Assembly (NCBI GenBank): GCA_001970955.1
Contig: MPUH01000160.1
Location: 28,549 to 92,548 of the forward strand
Length of the DNA: 64,000 nucleotides
From: Stentor coeruleus
Lineage: Eukaryota; Ciliophora; Heterotrichea; Heterotrichida; Stentoridae
Direction of reading: 5' to 3'
Shown: in pieces, positions 42,699 to 52,181 of the stretch
Numbering within the stretch: the stretch's first letter is position 1
Layout: each line of letters starts with the position of its first letter
The notes under the pieces: generated by a model
The model's input: the letters and a program-made list of their open reading frames with translations, nothing else
Databases searched by the model: none
What the model was told of the DNA's origin: nothing
Made by a program: the position numbers and the translations under genes

Positions 42699-43952
42699 GT
42701 AGGCTATGAATAAAAATATAATCAATTTATATGCTTAATAAAAAAAATATGTTTAGAATATTGTTGATTGTATAGGCTAAGATTAAAGTAACTAAGTGTT
42801 TTTATAGTTTATATATACAGTTATAGGAAAAGGGTTAAATAATAAGATATATGAAAAATTAAACAATTTTAAGGCAAATTTACAAAATTAAAAGTAAATT
42901 ATCGATACTGTGAGACTAATTAGCTTTTGACTTGGTAGTCTAACTCTTAATACGATTTGAAAAGTAATTTAAGCTATACAATGACTTAAATATCTTAATA
43001 ACTTTGACTTCAGTGAAAATTTTTTAATTTTTAAACTAAGCATATTATATAAATAATCTAGTCAATATTATTAAAAATTTTATCTTGGTATAAGAAATAA
43101 AAATAGTTACTTGGTAGAATTGTGAATTTTGCGATATTTGGTGAGCTATAAATTCCTGATTTTTTTCTTAAAAAAATGCAGAATGTCAGCACCTTCGCTT
43201 ATTGGAAATAAAAAAAACTATATAGATGAGGAATATATTCACAAAAAGACTCTAATTAAAAACTCAATTAAATTAATTAAAAGCATGGGCCTTACTTTAC
43301 TTGATTATCTATTGACTCAAAAATGATGAAACTAATCAGATAAATTCATAAAGAAAAGATGAGGGTTATCAATGTTAATTTACACATAGTTGTAGCTTTT
43401 CAGCTTGAAGTATTAGTTCAACTTTCCCTTTATTTATTGTAGTTTGTATTTAAACTACAAAATTTCTAATAGAATATGAAATTTTTAGCTATGACTAGAG
43501 TTTTTTACAACATTAGTATTTTTTTATATCACAAAACAAGTTTTTCTTTCTATAAAAAAATCATCTAAGACTAATTTCCCACTTTGACTCGTAACAGTAA
43601 ACTTTTCTAAATTTTCCGTTAATGCCAAACACATACCTCTTCTCCAAATAATCATCTACAATAATTTCTTCTATACTACATAAAATTAATGTAAAACCAT
43701 CACATCCTAACAACCAAACTATTCAAAGATTATCATTCAGAAATAAAAACTGATGCAAAGAAATAATTTTACCAAATTAAAAACCTAATCAACCCAAATA
43801 ATAAAAATATCAATCCAACCTTAAACTCCTAATATTTATACATAGAATAATATAGTTTTACTCTAACAACCTAATTCAAACATTTCAAAATCATTCATAA
43901 ACATAATGAGTTATACCATTTAATATGCTAATACTCTAATTATTGATTTATC
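42699..43952. other. AT-rich spacer
   Basis: No secure gene. One short frame at 43187-43326 is listed separately. Plus strand becomes A/C-rich from about 43560 to 43930. Confidence 0.55.
43187..43326 (+). CDS. Very short ORF, uncertain
   Basis: Would encode 46 residues (MSAPSLIGNKKNYIDEEYI.. ending DYLLTQK). Normal-looking amino-acid mix and a separate frame, but no family and no flanking exon found. May be a small gene, an exon or chance. Confidence 0.25.
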
Positions 43953-44405
43953 ATGGATAACAAAGTTTATAGGTTTTCAAGAATCTCTAAGAAAAAGAGT
44001 AATGAATCAATTTCAAAGATCATATCAAAGAAAATCTTACCAGAACTCAAACTTAAGAATTCTAAGTTTAACCAAATTAAGAGCATCCTTGCAAATTATG
44101 GGAATATTTATTCCCCTTATAAACTCAAGAAAAGACAATGTTTTGGATCTCAACAGAATTCATTGACACCTAAGCTTCGTTCTGATTCATCAAAAAGAGT
44201 TAATATTAAAAGAGATGCTAGTGTTTCATATAAAATAAGAATTCCTGTAGCACAAAAGGTTAGTATTCGATATTTATGTAAAGATTTTGAAGATGTTGAG
44301 CATGTGAATGTTATGAAAACCCCTGATAGTAGCTTGCATTCAAGTAGAAACAAGAACTTTTTTAAAGAGTTATTACCAACTTCACAAGATTTAATAAAAA
44401 ATTGA
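43953..44405 (+). CDS. Small basic protein, unknown
   Basis: 150 residues, not recognised. Highly basic (Lys/Arg with Ser), for example RFSRISKKKSNES and SKRVNIKRDASVSYKI, no hydrophobic helix. The 5' flank is G-poor and the 3' flank G/T-rich, as for the confirmed plus-strand genes. A nucleic-acid or cytoskeleton-binding role is possible on charge alone. Confidence 0.5.
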   Translation: MDNKVYRFSRISKKKSNESISKIISKKILPELKLKNSKFNQIKSILANYGNIYSPYKLKKRQCFGSQQNSLTPKLRSDSSKRVNIKRDASVSYKIRIPVAQKVSIRYLCKDFEDVEHVNVMKTPDSSLHSSRNKNFFKELLPTSQDLIKN

Positions 44406-45227
44406 CAGAAAAAAGCTTAGAACAAAGCGAATGAAATACTAATTTAATATAAATTTAAAAATATTGTGTCAATACGGTTAGACATTTAAGTTTTAAAGCT
44501 GATTATATTATTTTTATCAGTTTTATAAGAAGATTGTAATTCCCGCATAAGGTTGTATTAGATGATTTTTATATTGTAATTATTTGTTGAATATAATACA
44601 ATTTTATGGTATTAGTCTATTAATTAGAATGTGTTTAATGAGTAGTTTTAAGTTAAAGATAGAGGAAAATTTATTGAGAAGTTTATAATTTAGGGGAAAA
44701 TTAGAGTTTGTTTATTGTAATCGAAATAATAATAAGTTGTGTTGTGGATTAGATATTTGCTTATTGCTAGTTGACTAAATTTGTGAATATAGAATAATTA
44801 AATCTTTAAATCTAATTATCAATGTATGCTTTGATAGATTTTATATTATTTATCAAAATAGTTTTTAAAGATGCAATGATTTAATGAACAATTTATCTGG
44901 TCTTTCCTAAGCGATACAGCAATGTTGTCTTATACAATTTTAATATACAACAAAGGATAATCTCTTAAAAGTCTATTCTAAGCAAAGTTCCAAATTTATT
45001 ATCAAAGTAATCTAAATAACTTATAATTTGTCACAACTTAAATGTTATTTATAATAAATTCTCCTCTTTTAAAAACCACACTATAAATTCATGCATGGTT
45101 TCTAAATTCCAAAGTTACTTCATCTCTAAAAAGTCATTATAATTGCTATCAATCTACTTATAATTCATATAATATTAATATTAAAGTTATTAAAACCTAA
45201 TTTTATATTGATTACAATATTTGTATA
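44406..45227. other. AT-rich spacer
   Basis: No gene or repeat seen; G-poor on the plus strand after about 44900. Confidence 0.6.
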
Positions 45228-45809
45228 ATGAAACCTAAAGCTAGCTATTTCACATATACAGATATCAAACTTTCTACAAGGATTAAAAACTCGCTTATGC
45301 GTGTTTATAGTACTCGGGCAGCCCAATATTTTTATATCATAATTATTCTCCTGTGCATATTAGACTTTGTTTCAGCTTGTGTTTATTACACATTACGCAC
45401 AAATGAAGTTTGGACATTATGGTTAGACTTTGCTTTGAACTTTATACTTATTATAGACTCAACTCTTAGAATATATTCAAGTGATATCAGAAAATGTAAA
45501 GATGTTAAACAAGTGTGGATTGAAATTGTTGTAATTTTTTTATGCAGCTCTGAATTAGTTTTTGTGCTTGTTTTTTTATATATTATTGATGAAACTTTTA
45601 AAATACTTGAGTTGATATCAATTGTCTTAACAGTATTCGTAATGCTGACTCGGCCATGCATATTTTTTATTTTCCGAAGAAAAAGCATTATTAAAAGCAT
45701 TTGGCTCCCAGGATCAGTTGTAGAAGAAGAGAAACTGGTAAAAGCCTCTAACTATAATATGATTGGATCATTTTCTATAGACCAAATATCAAATAGAAAT
45801 ATGATTTAA
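45228..45809 (+). CDS. Four-helix, voltage-sensor-like membrane protein
   Basis: 193 residues with four predicted TM helices: S1 YFYIIIILLCILDFVSACVY (about 32-51), S2 LWLDFALNFILIIDSTLRIY (about 63-82), S3 VWIEIVVIFLCSSELVFVLV, S4 ISIVLTVFVMLTRPCIFFIF followed by RRK. Asp in the middle of S1, an acidic residue in S2 and Arg/Arg-Arg in and after S4 are the pattern of voltage-sensor domains; S1 'LLCILDF' recalls Hv1 proton channels ('LVVLDA'). S4 has fewer regular Arg residues than Hv1, so proton conduction is not certain. No pore domain follows. The tail is short and polar. Confidence 0.6.
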   Translation: MKPKASYFTYTDIKLSTRIKNSLMRVYSTRAAQYFYIIIILLCILDFVSACVYYTLRTNEVWTLWLDFALNFILIIDSTLRIYSSDIRKCKDVKQVWIEIVVIFLCSSELVFVLVFLYIIDETFKILELISIVLTVFVMLTRPCIFFIFRRKSIIKSIWLPGSVVEEEKLVKASNYNMIGSFSIDQISNRNMI

Positions 45810-46048
45810 TAATATAGTCTTTATTTATATATTCTTTTGAAATAGTTTATACGTAATTTAAAATACTACTCCACAATAAACTAAATATAAATTCTCTTTA
45901 TTTTAGTATTATTTATATTATTTTATAAAACTTCTTCATAAAGCTTAAATCTTCAAATCTTTCTCTACAATAAAAACTATTCCTATTCCTCATAACAATT
46001 ATAAGCTTTACTAATCAAATTTTTTAGTTTTTTTCTTATAAACTATTA

Positions 46049-48088
46049 TTAGCAAACGCAATATACTTCTTCGCATTCACTATCAATCTGTATATCAACA
46101 ATCTGCATAAAAACTTGAATTCCTTTAGCCATAAAATAATCAAAAGGAAACTTACGATTTGGGACGATTTCCAGCTGGTTCATTCTATTTCTCATAGTAA
46201 AAATCGCTGATACATTAACCTCTTTCATATCTTGTACCTTATAATTAGCTTTAAAACTTGTATCCCACCCATCTTCTTCATCTTTAAAACTAAATTTATA
46301 AACCCCATCAATACTTTTAACTTCAGGTTCCTTACAAATCTCACGATCATTCCTATTTTCCCTTATATGTTCAAGTGACATTTCTATAATTTTATTAGCA
46401 ATTTCAACATCTAATTGATCATTTATATCAATTTCCTCATAATCTCTACATAAACACATATTAAATGTATATCCAATATCATCACATGTACGATTAGTTT
46501 TAATTTTTTCATTAAAAATATCAACAACATCAATAGGGTATTTTTTCCTTTCCTGGCTTTTATTTTGAACATTCATTCCTCCATATGGTAAATGGGCTAA
46601 GGATTTTAATGAGAAATTTATATCATATCTTCCTAATAATTCATGGGTGTTATGTTGAAGGTTTTCAGTTAGGGAATATGATTTTTCTAAAGATTTTGAT
46701 AGGATGATGTAGTTCATAACATGTCGATGATCAAAATACCCTTTTTGGGAAAATGCTAGATTTGGATTCCCTCGACCATGATCTGACATCATGTAAATTA
46801 CTAGATCTTCATCTTTGTGGATATTAAAAAGATTATTAAGGAAATCAGGTAAGTCTTGGTCTATAGTTTCAACATTGCCTGAATCTTCATGTGCAGCTAG
46901 TGTATGCACATAAGCAAATCTATTATACCCTTTATAATTAGCAAAAAACTGTTCAGTATAGTTAAAACTGTAGTAATGGGCGTTATTTTCTCCAATACAC
47001 CTTTGACTGTCTGCAAATTCTGAGTACCCAAAAGTTTTTTTTGCCGCTTTCCAAAAGTTCACAAACGCATAATCCGCTGAAATTTGCCTTCCTGTTGATT
47101 TAGCCAAATAATCCATGACCGTATCATATATAAAAAGTGTTGCATATCCCAAATTTGAATAATAATTCCATAAAGCATAACTTTGGATTTCAGCATGTTT
47201 TTGACTTATCATACTTGATGACAATTGAGCATTTTGCAAATAATTATTATGATAGCTTTTATTATGTCCAAATAACACAGGGATTATATTATCCCTAGTA
47301 TCAAAACCTATAGCCCCAGCTTTGTCAAAGTCATAAACCACAAATTTTTCTTTATCAATTCTGGACTCTAACAAATTCATAGTCCGAGGCCAGTTTCTTT
47401 TAGAACTATCTCGAGATACTGAGTCAAAAATAAGTAATAAAACAGAAAGAGATTTTGTGGAATTCCCATGTGATAACAATAAACTTTTTTCTTGAATTTT
47501 TTTTAACACAGAATCTTTTAACCTATTTATTACAAAACTATATTTTTCTTTATCATCACATTGTATAAACACATATTCTCCATTACCTAAATCTGCACTT
47601 TTCATAGCTTTGAATTCTAATTTAGGTATTTCTCCACCTAATAAAGATAAATCCTCATTATCAATATAAATTAATGGAGTTTTTTGGTTAAGACAAGTTG
47701 CTTCGATTGTATTATTTTTAATGACAATATTATTGGAAATATCAGCTGAACATTTTTTATAACCTTTATATTTAAAATATTTTATAAGCTCTTTAGGGGT
47801 AAAGGTATGGTTTGGTATTGAGCATTTTAAAGTAGGATTTTTTATTATGCTTGAAGATTTGTAGAATAGGCTTATGTAATGAGTTTCTTTAAGGTTGATT
47901 TTGCCAGAGGATTTTATAGGGAGAAATGAGTTGGAGATTATTTCTGTTGTGTTTGGAGTAGTGATTGGGAACTTTGGGGTTTGTGAAATTTGAATTTGTC
48001 TTGGAGTTATGTATTCTAGTATTGAGAAACTGAAGGTAAAGTAGCAGAGGAATATGATAAGAAAAATCACCAGATAGATTTTATTCAT
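46049..48088 (-). CDS. DUF229 alkaline-phosphatase-fold ectoenzyme
   Basis: 679 residues. N-terminal signal anchor (IYLVIFLIIFLCYFTFSFS), then a luminal/extracellular part. Core motifs of DUF229, part of the alkaline phosphatase/sulfatase superfamily: LLLIFDSVSRDSSKRNWPRT (nucleophile Ser region), GFDTRDNIIPVLFG, AYVHTLAAHEDSG and the metal site IYMMSDHGRGNP, then FDHRHVMNYIILS. Several NxS/T sites. The substrate of DUF229 proteins is not established; a hydrolase or phosphotransferase of surface glycans is likely. Convergent with the four-helix gene. Confidence 0.8.
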   Translation of the reverse strand: MNKIYLVIFLIIFLCYFTFSFSILEYITPRQIQISQTPKFPITTPNTTEIISNSFLPIKSSGKINLKETHYISLFYKSSSIIKNPTLKCSIPNHTFTPKELIKYFKYKGYKKCSADISNNIVIKNNTIEATCLNQKTPLIYIDNEDLSLLGGEIPKLEFKAMKSADLGNGEYVFIQCDDKEKYSFVINRLKDSVLKKIQEKSLLLSHGNSTKSLSVLLLIFDSVSRDSSKRNWPRTMNLLESRIDKEKFVVYDFDKAGAIGFDTRDNIIPVLFGHNKSYHNNYLQNAQLSSSMISQKHAEIQSYALWNYYSNLGYATLFIYDTVMDYLAKSTGRQISADYAFVNFWKAAKKTFGYSEFADSQRCIGENNAHYYSFNYTEQFFANYKGYNRFAYVHTLAAHEDSGNVETIDQDLPDFLNNLFNIHKDEDLVIYMMSDHGRGNPNLAFSQKGYFDHRHVMNYIILSKSLEKSYSLTENLQHNTHELLGRYDINFSLKSLAHLPYGGMNVQNKSQERKKYPIDVVDIFNEKIKTNRTCDDIGYTFNMCLCRDYEEIDINDQLDVEIANKIIEMSLEHIRENRNDREICKEPEVKSIDGVYKFSFKDEEDGWDTSFKANYKVQDMKEVNVSAIFTMRNRMNQLEIVPNRKFPFDYFMAKGIQVFMQIVDIQIDSECEEVYCVC

Positions 48089-48381
48089 TATATGGGTGAG
48101 AATGAAGTCTAGTACTTTTTAAGGTATAGGTTATAAAAATAAGGTAGAGATTATTGGAAAAATTTTGAAGGAGATTTAGAGTTTTTATGGGCCTTAGGTG
48201 ATTGCTTTGCTTTTATAAACTTTTGATTCTGGGAAAAATTGGATTTAGGGATTTAGGGTTGCAATGATGTTAAAGAAAATAGATTACTATGGAATCAATT
48301 TTTTTTGGTTAAGATAAAACTAGTTTATATAAAAATTATGCAAATCAAGGGAAATTTGCTATGCTTATAGAAAAACTCTAT

Positions 48382-48449
48382 AATTCTGTATGATAAAATA
48401 TGTATAATTAGTAAGAATTCTGTATGATAAAATATGTATAATTAGTAAG
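48382..48449. repeat. 34-bp tandem duplication
   Basis: Unit starting aattctgtatgataaaatat is present twice, at 48382 and 48416, apparently identical, followed at once by the 135-bp pair. Confidence 0.85.
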
Positions 48450-48450
48450 A

Positions 48451-48720
48451 ATTATAAATAATATCTGTCGCTAAACTAAAGTTTATGGGATATAGGATGA
48501 ATCTAATCAAATCAGTTTATCATAAAAATCATAAAACTAAATCTAAAAATTATAAAACTCAATTTAAAAATCATAAAAACAGCAAATTATAAATAATATC
48601 TGTCGCTAAACTAAAGTTTATGGGATATAGGATGAATCTAATCAAATCAATTTATCATAAAAATCATAAAACTAAATCTAAAAATCATAAAACTCAATTT
48701 AAAAATCATAAAAACAGCCA
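48451..48720. repeat. 135-bp tandem duplication
   Basis: Unit starting attataaataatatctgtcg at 48451 and again at 48586, with only a few differences (for example caatt/cagtt). No N at the junction, so unlike the other direct copies it may be real or an unresolved overlap. Contains smaller 'aaaatcataaaa' repeats. Confidence 0.85.
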
Positions 48721-49207
48721 AAAACCTCTAAAACACTCCCAAAAAACTTCAAAAATTTCCCTTAATCCTTTTAATCATGCTAAACCTCCTAAAAAAAAGT
48801 TTTCGAAATTTCCCAACAAATCCAAAAAGAAATTTCTTCCACAGCCTACAAAAATGCAACTTTTTTTAAAAATTAAAAAAAATCTCCTTCAAAAAAATTA
48901 ACTCAACATTTTAGTCTCTGCTACCATAATATAAAAATGGAAATTTTACTAATAAAATATTTTATGACTCTTATAGCAAAAAATTTTATACAAATAAATG
49001 GACAGAATTAAAGGAATTTTGATTAAAGCTTATGTTGTGCCAGATTCTTAATATTATCCATTCATTATATAATATGATATGCATATAAGTCATTTAAGTC
49101 AGTGCTATGATTTCGATATGACTATAAGCTAATATCTTGAATATTTTTCCTATAGAAAAAAGTATACATTTTTTGTTACTTTCATCTTCCATTTTTTAAA
49201 GGAAATA

Positions 49208-51064
49208 ATGGAACAACATGATTTTGTTGCAGGACCTAATGGGCTATGTGAAAAATGCGGCAAAACTCGGAAGGAGTGTACGAGTATAAATGAAGTCTAT
49301 GCTACTGGACTAGCAGAAACCCCAGGGCTTCATGTTAATAAAGCAATTGTATTTTTCGAACAAATCCCAGAAAACTGTACAGTTCAGCAAATAGCATGTT
49401 CTAAATACAACAGTTTCATCTTAAGCACAGCAGGCAAAATCTATTCCTGGGGAGAGACAACAAATGCTCTAGGAAGAATCTTAGAAAAAAGAGATGACGC
49501 GAAATTTCCAAAGTTGATTTTTGACTTAAGGAACAAATTCATAGTCCAAATCTGCTGTGGCGAAACCCACGTCTTAGCTTTAGACTTTGAAAAAACAACC
49601 TATAGTTGGGGTTTCAATAAATTTGGCCAGCTAGGACATGGGGATCTTATAGATAGAAATGTTCCAACAAAAATCGAAGCACTTAAAAGCATAGTAAAAA
49701 TCTCAGCAGCAGCGAATTTTTCTTATTCAGTAAGCGAAAATGGAAGAGTTTATGCTTGGGGAGATAACAAAAACTTCCAATTAGGGCAAATAGCAGATGA
49801 TCAAGGGTTAAAACAATCAAAATTTTTATCCCCAAGGCTTATTGAAAACTGTCCTTGGGATAAAAGTGTGGATATAGAAGTGGTTGGGGGAAATACAAGC
49901 AATTATTTTTATAGGAGTCAGAATGCGAAAAATGCTTCGGATGGGATAAATAGTTTGGAAGCGAAAAGGCTGCAGTTAGAAAATGAGGAATTGAAGAGAA
50001 AAGTTGAGTTTTTGAAGAAGAAAGTTGCGATACTTGAAGAAGAATTGTATAAAAACAACCCTGACATGAACCCTCTATATGGAGTAAACCAAGACACAGC
50101 TCTACAAGAAATGCAAGCACTTCTTAGAAACAACATCGAAGCTGCCCTAGACATTGAAAAAAATATAAAAGATTACGACATCGAAATCCTCAAACTAACC
50201 AAAGAAGTCCAAGAACTAGAAACTGTTATATCTGAACTAGATTCCAAAGAAGCAAATTACTGGGATGAAATCGAATCTAAAGACAATGATCTAATTCAAC
50301 TACACAGCAAAAAAACCAGAGATCTCGGTAAAATCGAAGAAATCAAAAACAAAAAAGACACAATCCAAGATTATATAAAAACCATAGAAAATACTAGAAA
50401 CACATATTATTCAGAACTTACAGTAAAGCAAGATCTTTTAGAAGATGCTAACAAAAGTAAATCCTCCCTTGAACTAGAACTAATCGACAGTCAAAAAAAA
50501 GAAATGTTATATAAACAAATGATATCATCTAGAGAAAAAGAAATCCAAAGAGTCTATTTCGATAAAAAACAAGAAAATGTTGAACATGATATAATATCAT
50601 TATTAAAAATTCATGAAGCTTTAAAAGAAGCGAGTTTAGAAAATATAGCCAAATCATTATCTTCAAGTTCTATAAAAGATTATATAAAAATGTCAAATGA
50701 TTTATTAGAAAGGATATTAGGGGAAACTGGGAATCTGAGGTTTGAAGCTAAGAAATCTCCTTTGAAAAACATGCATAATTTATGGGATGTTTTAGAAGAA
50801 AATATCAAACTTAGGAAGACTATAAATGATTATACTGAAGGGTTGATTTTTCAAACATCATCACAGCTTGCGGTTTATTTTGATCAATATGAGGATGATG
50901 AAACAAAAGGATTATTTTTTTCAGCATATGATTATGCGAAAAAAGTTCTTAAGATAGGGGGTTTGAAAGTTAAAGAAGAAGATTATAGGATATTTAGAAG
51001 ACCTAAAGAAAATAATATAATTGCTAAAAGAAGTGAACAGAGGAGGAAATGGAGGTTTTGCTAA
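49208..51064 (+). CDS. RCC1-repeat and coiled-coil protein
   Basis: 618 residues. A short Cys cluster at the start (GLCEKCGKTRKEC), then RCC1-type beta-propeller blades at about 60-240: NSFILSTAGKIYSWGET, THVLALDFEKTTYSWGFNKF, GQLGHGD and FSYSVSENGRVYAWGDNKN. Only three or four blades are clear, fewer than the seven of true RCC1. From about 255 to 560 it is mostly coiled coil; the end is basic (RRKWRF). Ciliates have many RCC1/coiled-coil proteins; function here is unknown. Confidence 0.78.
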   Translation: MEQHDFVAGPNGLCEKCGKTRKECTSINEVYATGLAETPGLHVNKAIVFFEQIPENCTVQQIACSKYNSFILSTAGKIYSWGETTNALGRILEKRDDAKFPKLIFDLRNKFIVQICCGETHVLALDFEKTTYSWGFNKFGQLGHGDLIDRNVPTKIEALKSIVKISAAANFSYSVSENGRVYAWGDNKNFQLGQIADDQGLKQSKFLSPRLIENCPWDKSVDIEVVGGNTSNYFYRSQNAKNASDGINSLEAKRLQLENEELKRKVEFLKKKVAILEEELYKNNPDMNPLYGVNQDTALQEMQALLRNNIEAALDIEKNIKDYDIEILKLTKEVQELETVISELDSKEANYWDEIESKDNDLIQLHSKKTRDLGKIEEIKNKKDTIQDYIKTIENTRNTYYSELTVKQDLLEDANKSKSSLELELIDSQKKEMLYKQMISSREKEIQRVYFDKKQENVEHDIISLLKIHEALKEASLENIAKSLSSSSIKDYIKMSNDLLERILGETGNLRFEAKKSPLKNMHNLWDVLEENIKLRKTINDYTEGLIFQTSSQLAVYFDQYEDDETKGLFFSAYDYAKKVLKIGGLKVKEEDYRIFRRPKENNIIAKRSEQRRKWRFC

Positions 51065-51180
51065 TATAATGTAAATATATTATAAATTTGTTGAGATTAT
51101 TAAGAAAATTTTTATGTATTGAATGTATAAATATTAAGGTAAAAATTTCCAAAACCAAAATAAACTTAAAATTAACTAGC

Positions 51181-52014
51181 CTATCTCTTATCTGAAAACT
51201 CAGCAGCAATATCTTCATGGTTAACATTTTTATCTTTACCCGTCGTGTTTTTATTTTCAGCATAAAAAGAATTATCACTAGGTGTTTTAACCCCACTATC
51301 TTTTTTATTTTCCTGATTCGCTTTTTTTTCCCTTCTCATCAATATAAAATCAAAAGTACTCATCCCTTTGCATTTTATATACGAATGAAATGTTATCAAA
51401 TAAGTATTCCCAGCAAGAACTAAAAGGTTAACAATAAACGTAATAACCGTAAAAGCTAAGTAAACTTCATGATTATCAACCCGACTAGAATAATCTGATC
51501 TATTATTGTTAAACTCTGAAAACAAAACAATAGCGAATATTATAAGCAACAAAGTATTAGCTTCAAGACACCATAGTAGGCTTATAAAAATACTGTAATT
51601 TCGTACCCCAATACAGTTATTAAGCCATTTGCAATGGTGATCGAATTGATCTACGCATTTATTGCATTCACCACAATGCTTGCTTAAATTTCCTACAGTT
51701 GAGTTGCAGATTGTACATATTGACTGACCAATTTCACATTCCATAGCATCTTTAGATTTTGTACTAGATTTGAGAAATATATCTGAAGGGTCGATTGCTG
51801 TTGCTACTATAGCTAAAATAACGACGATTACTTCTGTGATGTAGAATAAAATCCCATATGCTACCTAAATAATGTTTACCTGGCTGCCAAGAGGTAAAGT
51901 AGGCATGTATATGATAGAACTCATTAGCAAATTAAATAGATTGATAACCCAGCTTCCGATTTGATAACTATTTAAAGGAAGCTGAAAACCTGTTCTTCTT
52001 ATAGGTTTGCTCAT
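51181..52014 (-). CDS. DHHC palmitoyltransferase (ZDHHC)
   Basis: 272 residues in two exons. Exon 1 (52014-51880) encodes [20 protein letters not shown], the conserved lead-in of DHHC enzymes, plus TM1. A 15-nt intron (51865-51879) joins it to [19 protein letters not shown] (TM2). The catalytic Cys-rich domain has the order [37 protein letters not shown], with DHHC intact, then TM3 and TM4 and a charged tail. It transfers palmitate to cysteines of membrane-associated proteins, a fitting partner for the Cys-containing N-terminus of the MORN protein (inference). Divergent from the WD40 gene at 52182, with 167 nt between the start codons. Confidence 0.95.
51865..51879 (-). other. 15-nt intron
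   Basis: Coding-strand gtaaacattatttag between CAG and GTA (phase 0). Retained, its last codon is TAG. Confidence 0.9.
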
Positions 52015-52181
52015 CTTTCCTTATTTTGAATTATTTCATCATTTTTTGTAACTTTATCTTAATAAATTGCTTCTATCCTAATAATTTCCCTAAATATCGA
52101 CTAATAAATGTATCCAAAAGCATTATTCTGATGTTATCAATGTATTAGTCTAGTAACAATTTATAAATAATTCAAGTTATT

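Larger units (their letters stand above)
48089..49207. other. Spacer with tandem repeats
   Basis: Apart from the repeats at 48382-48720 nothing is supported. An in-repeat plus-strand frame (48620-48901) is low-complexity Lys/Asn/His and is not called. Confidence 0.6.

Noticed and set aside
48620-48901. 93-codon Lys/Asn/His-rich ORF
   Set aside because: Lies in the tandem repeat; composition follows 'aaaatcataaaa' repeats, no family.
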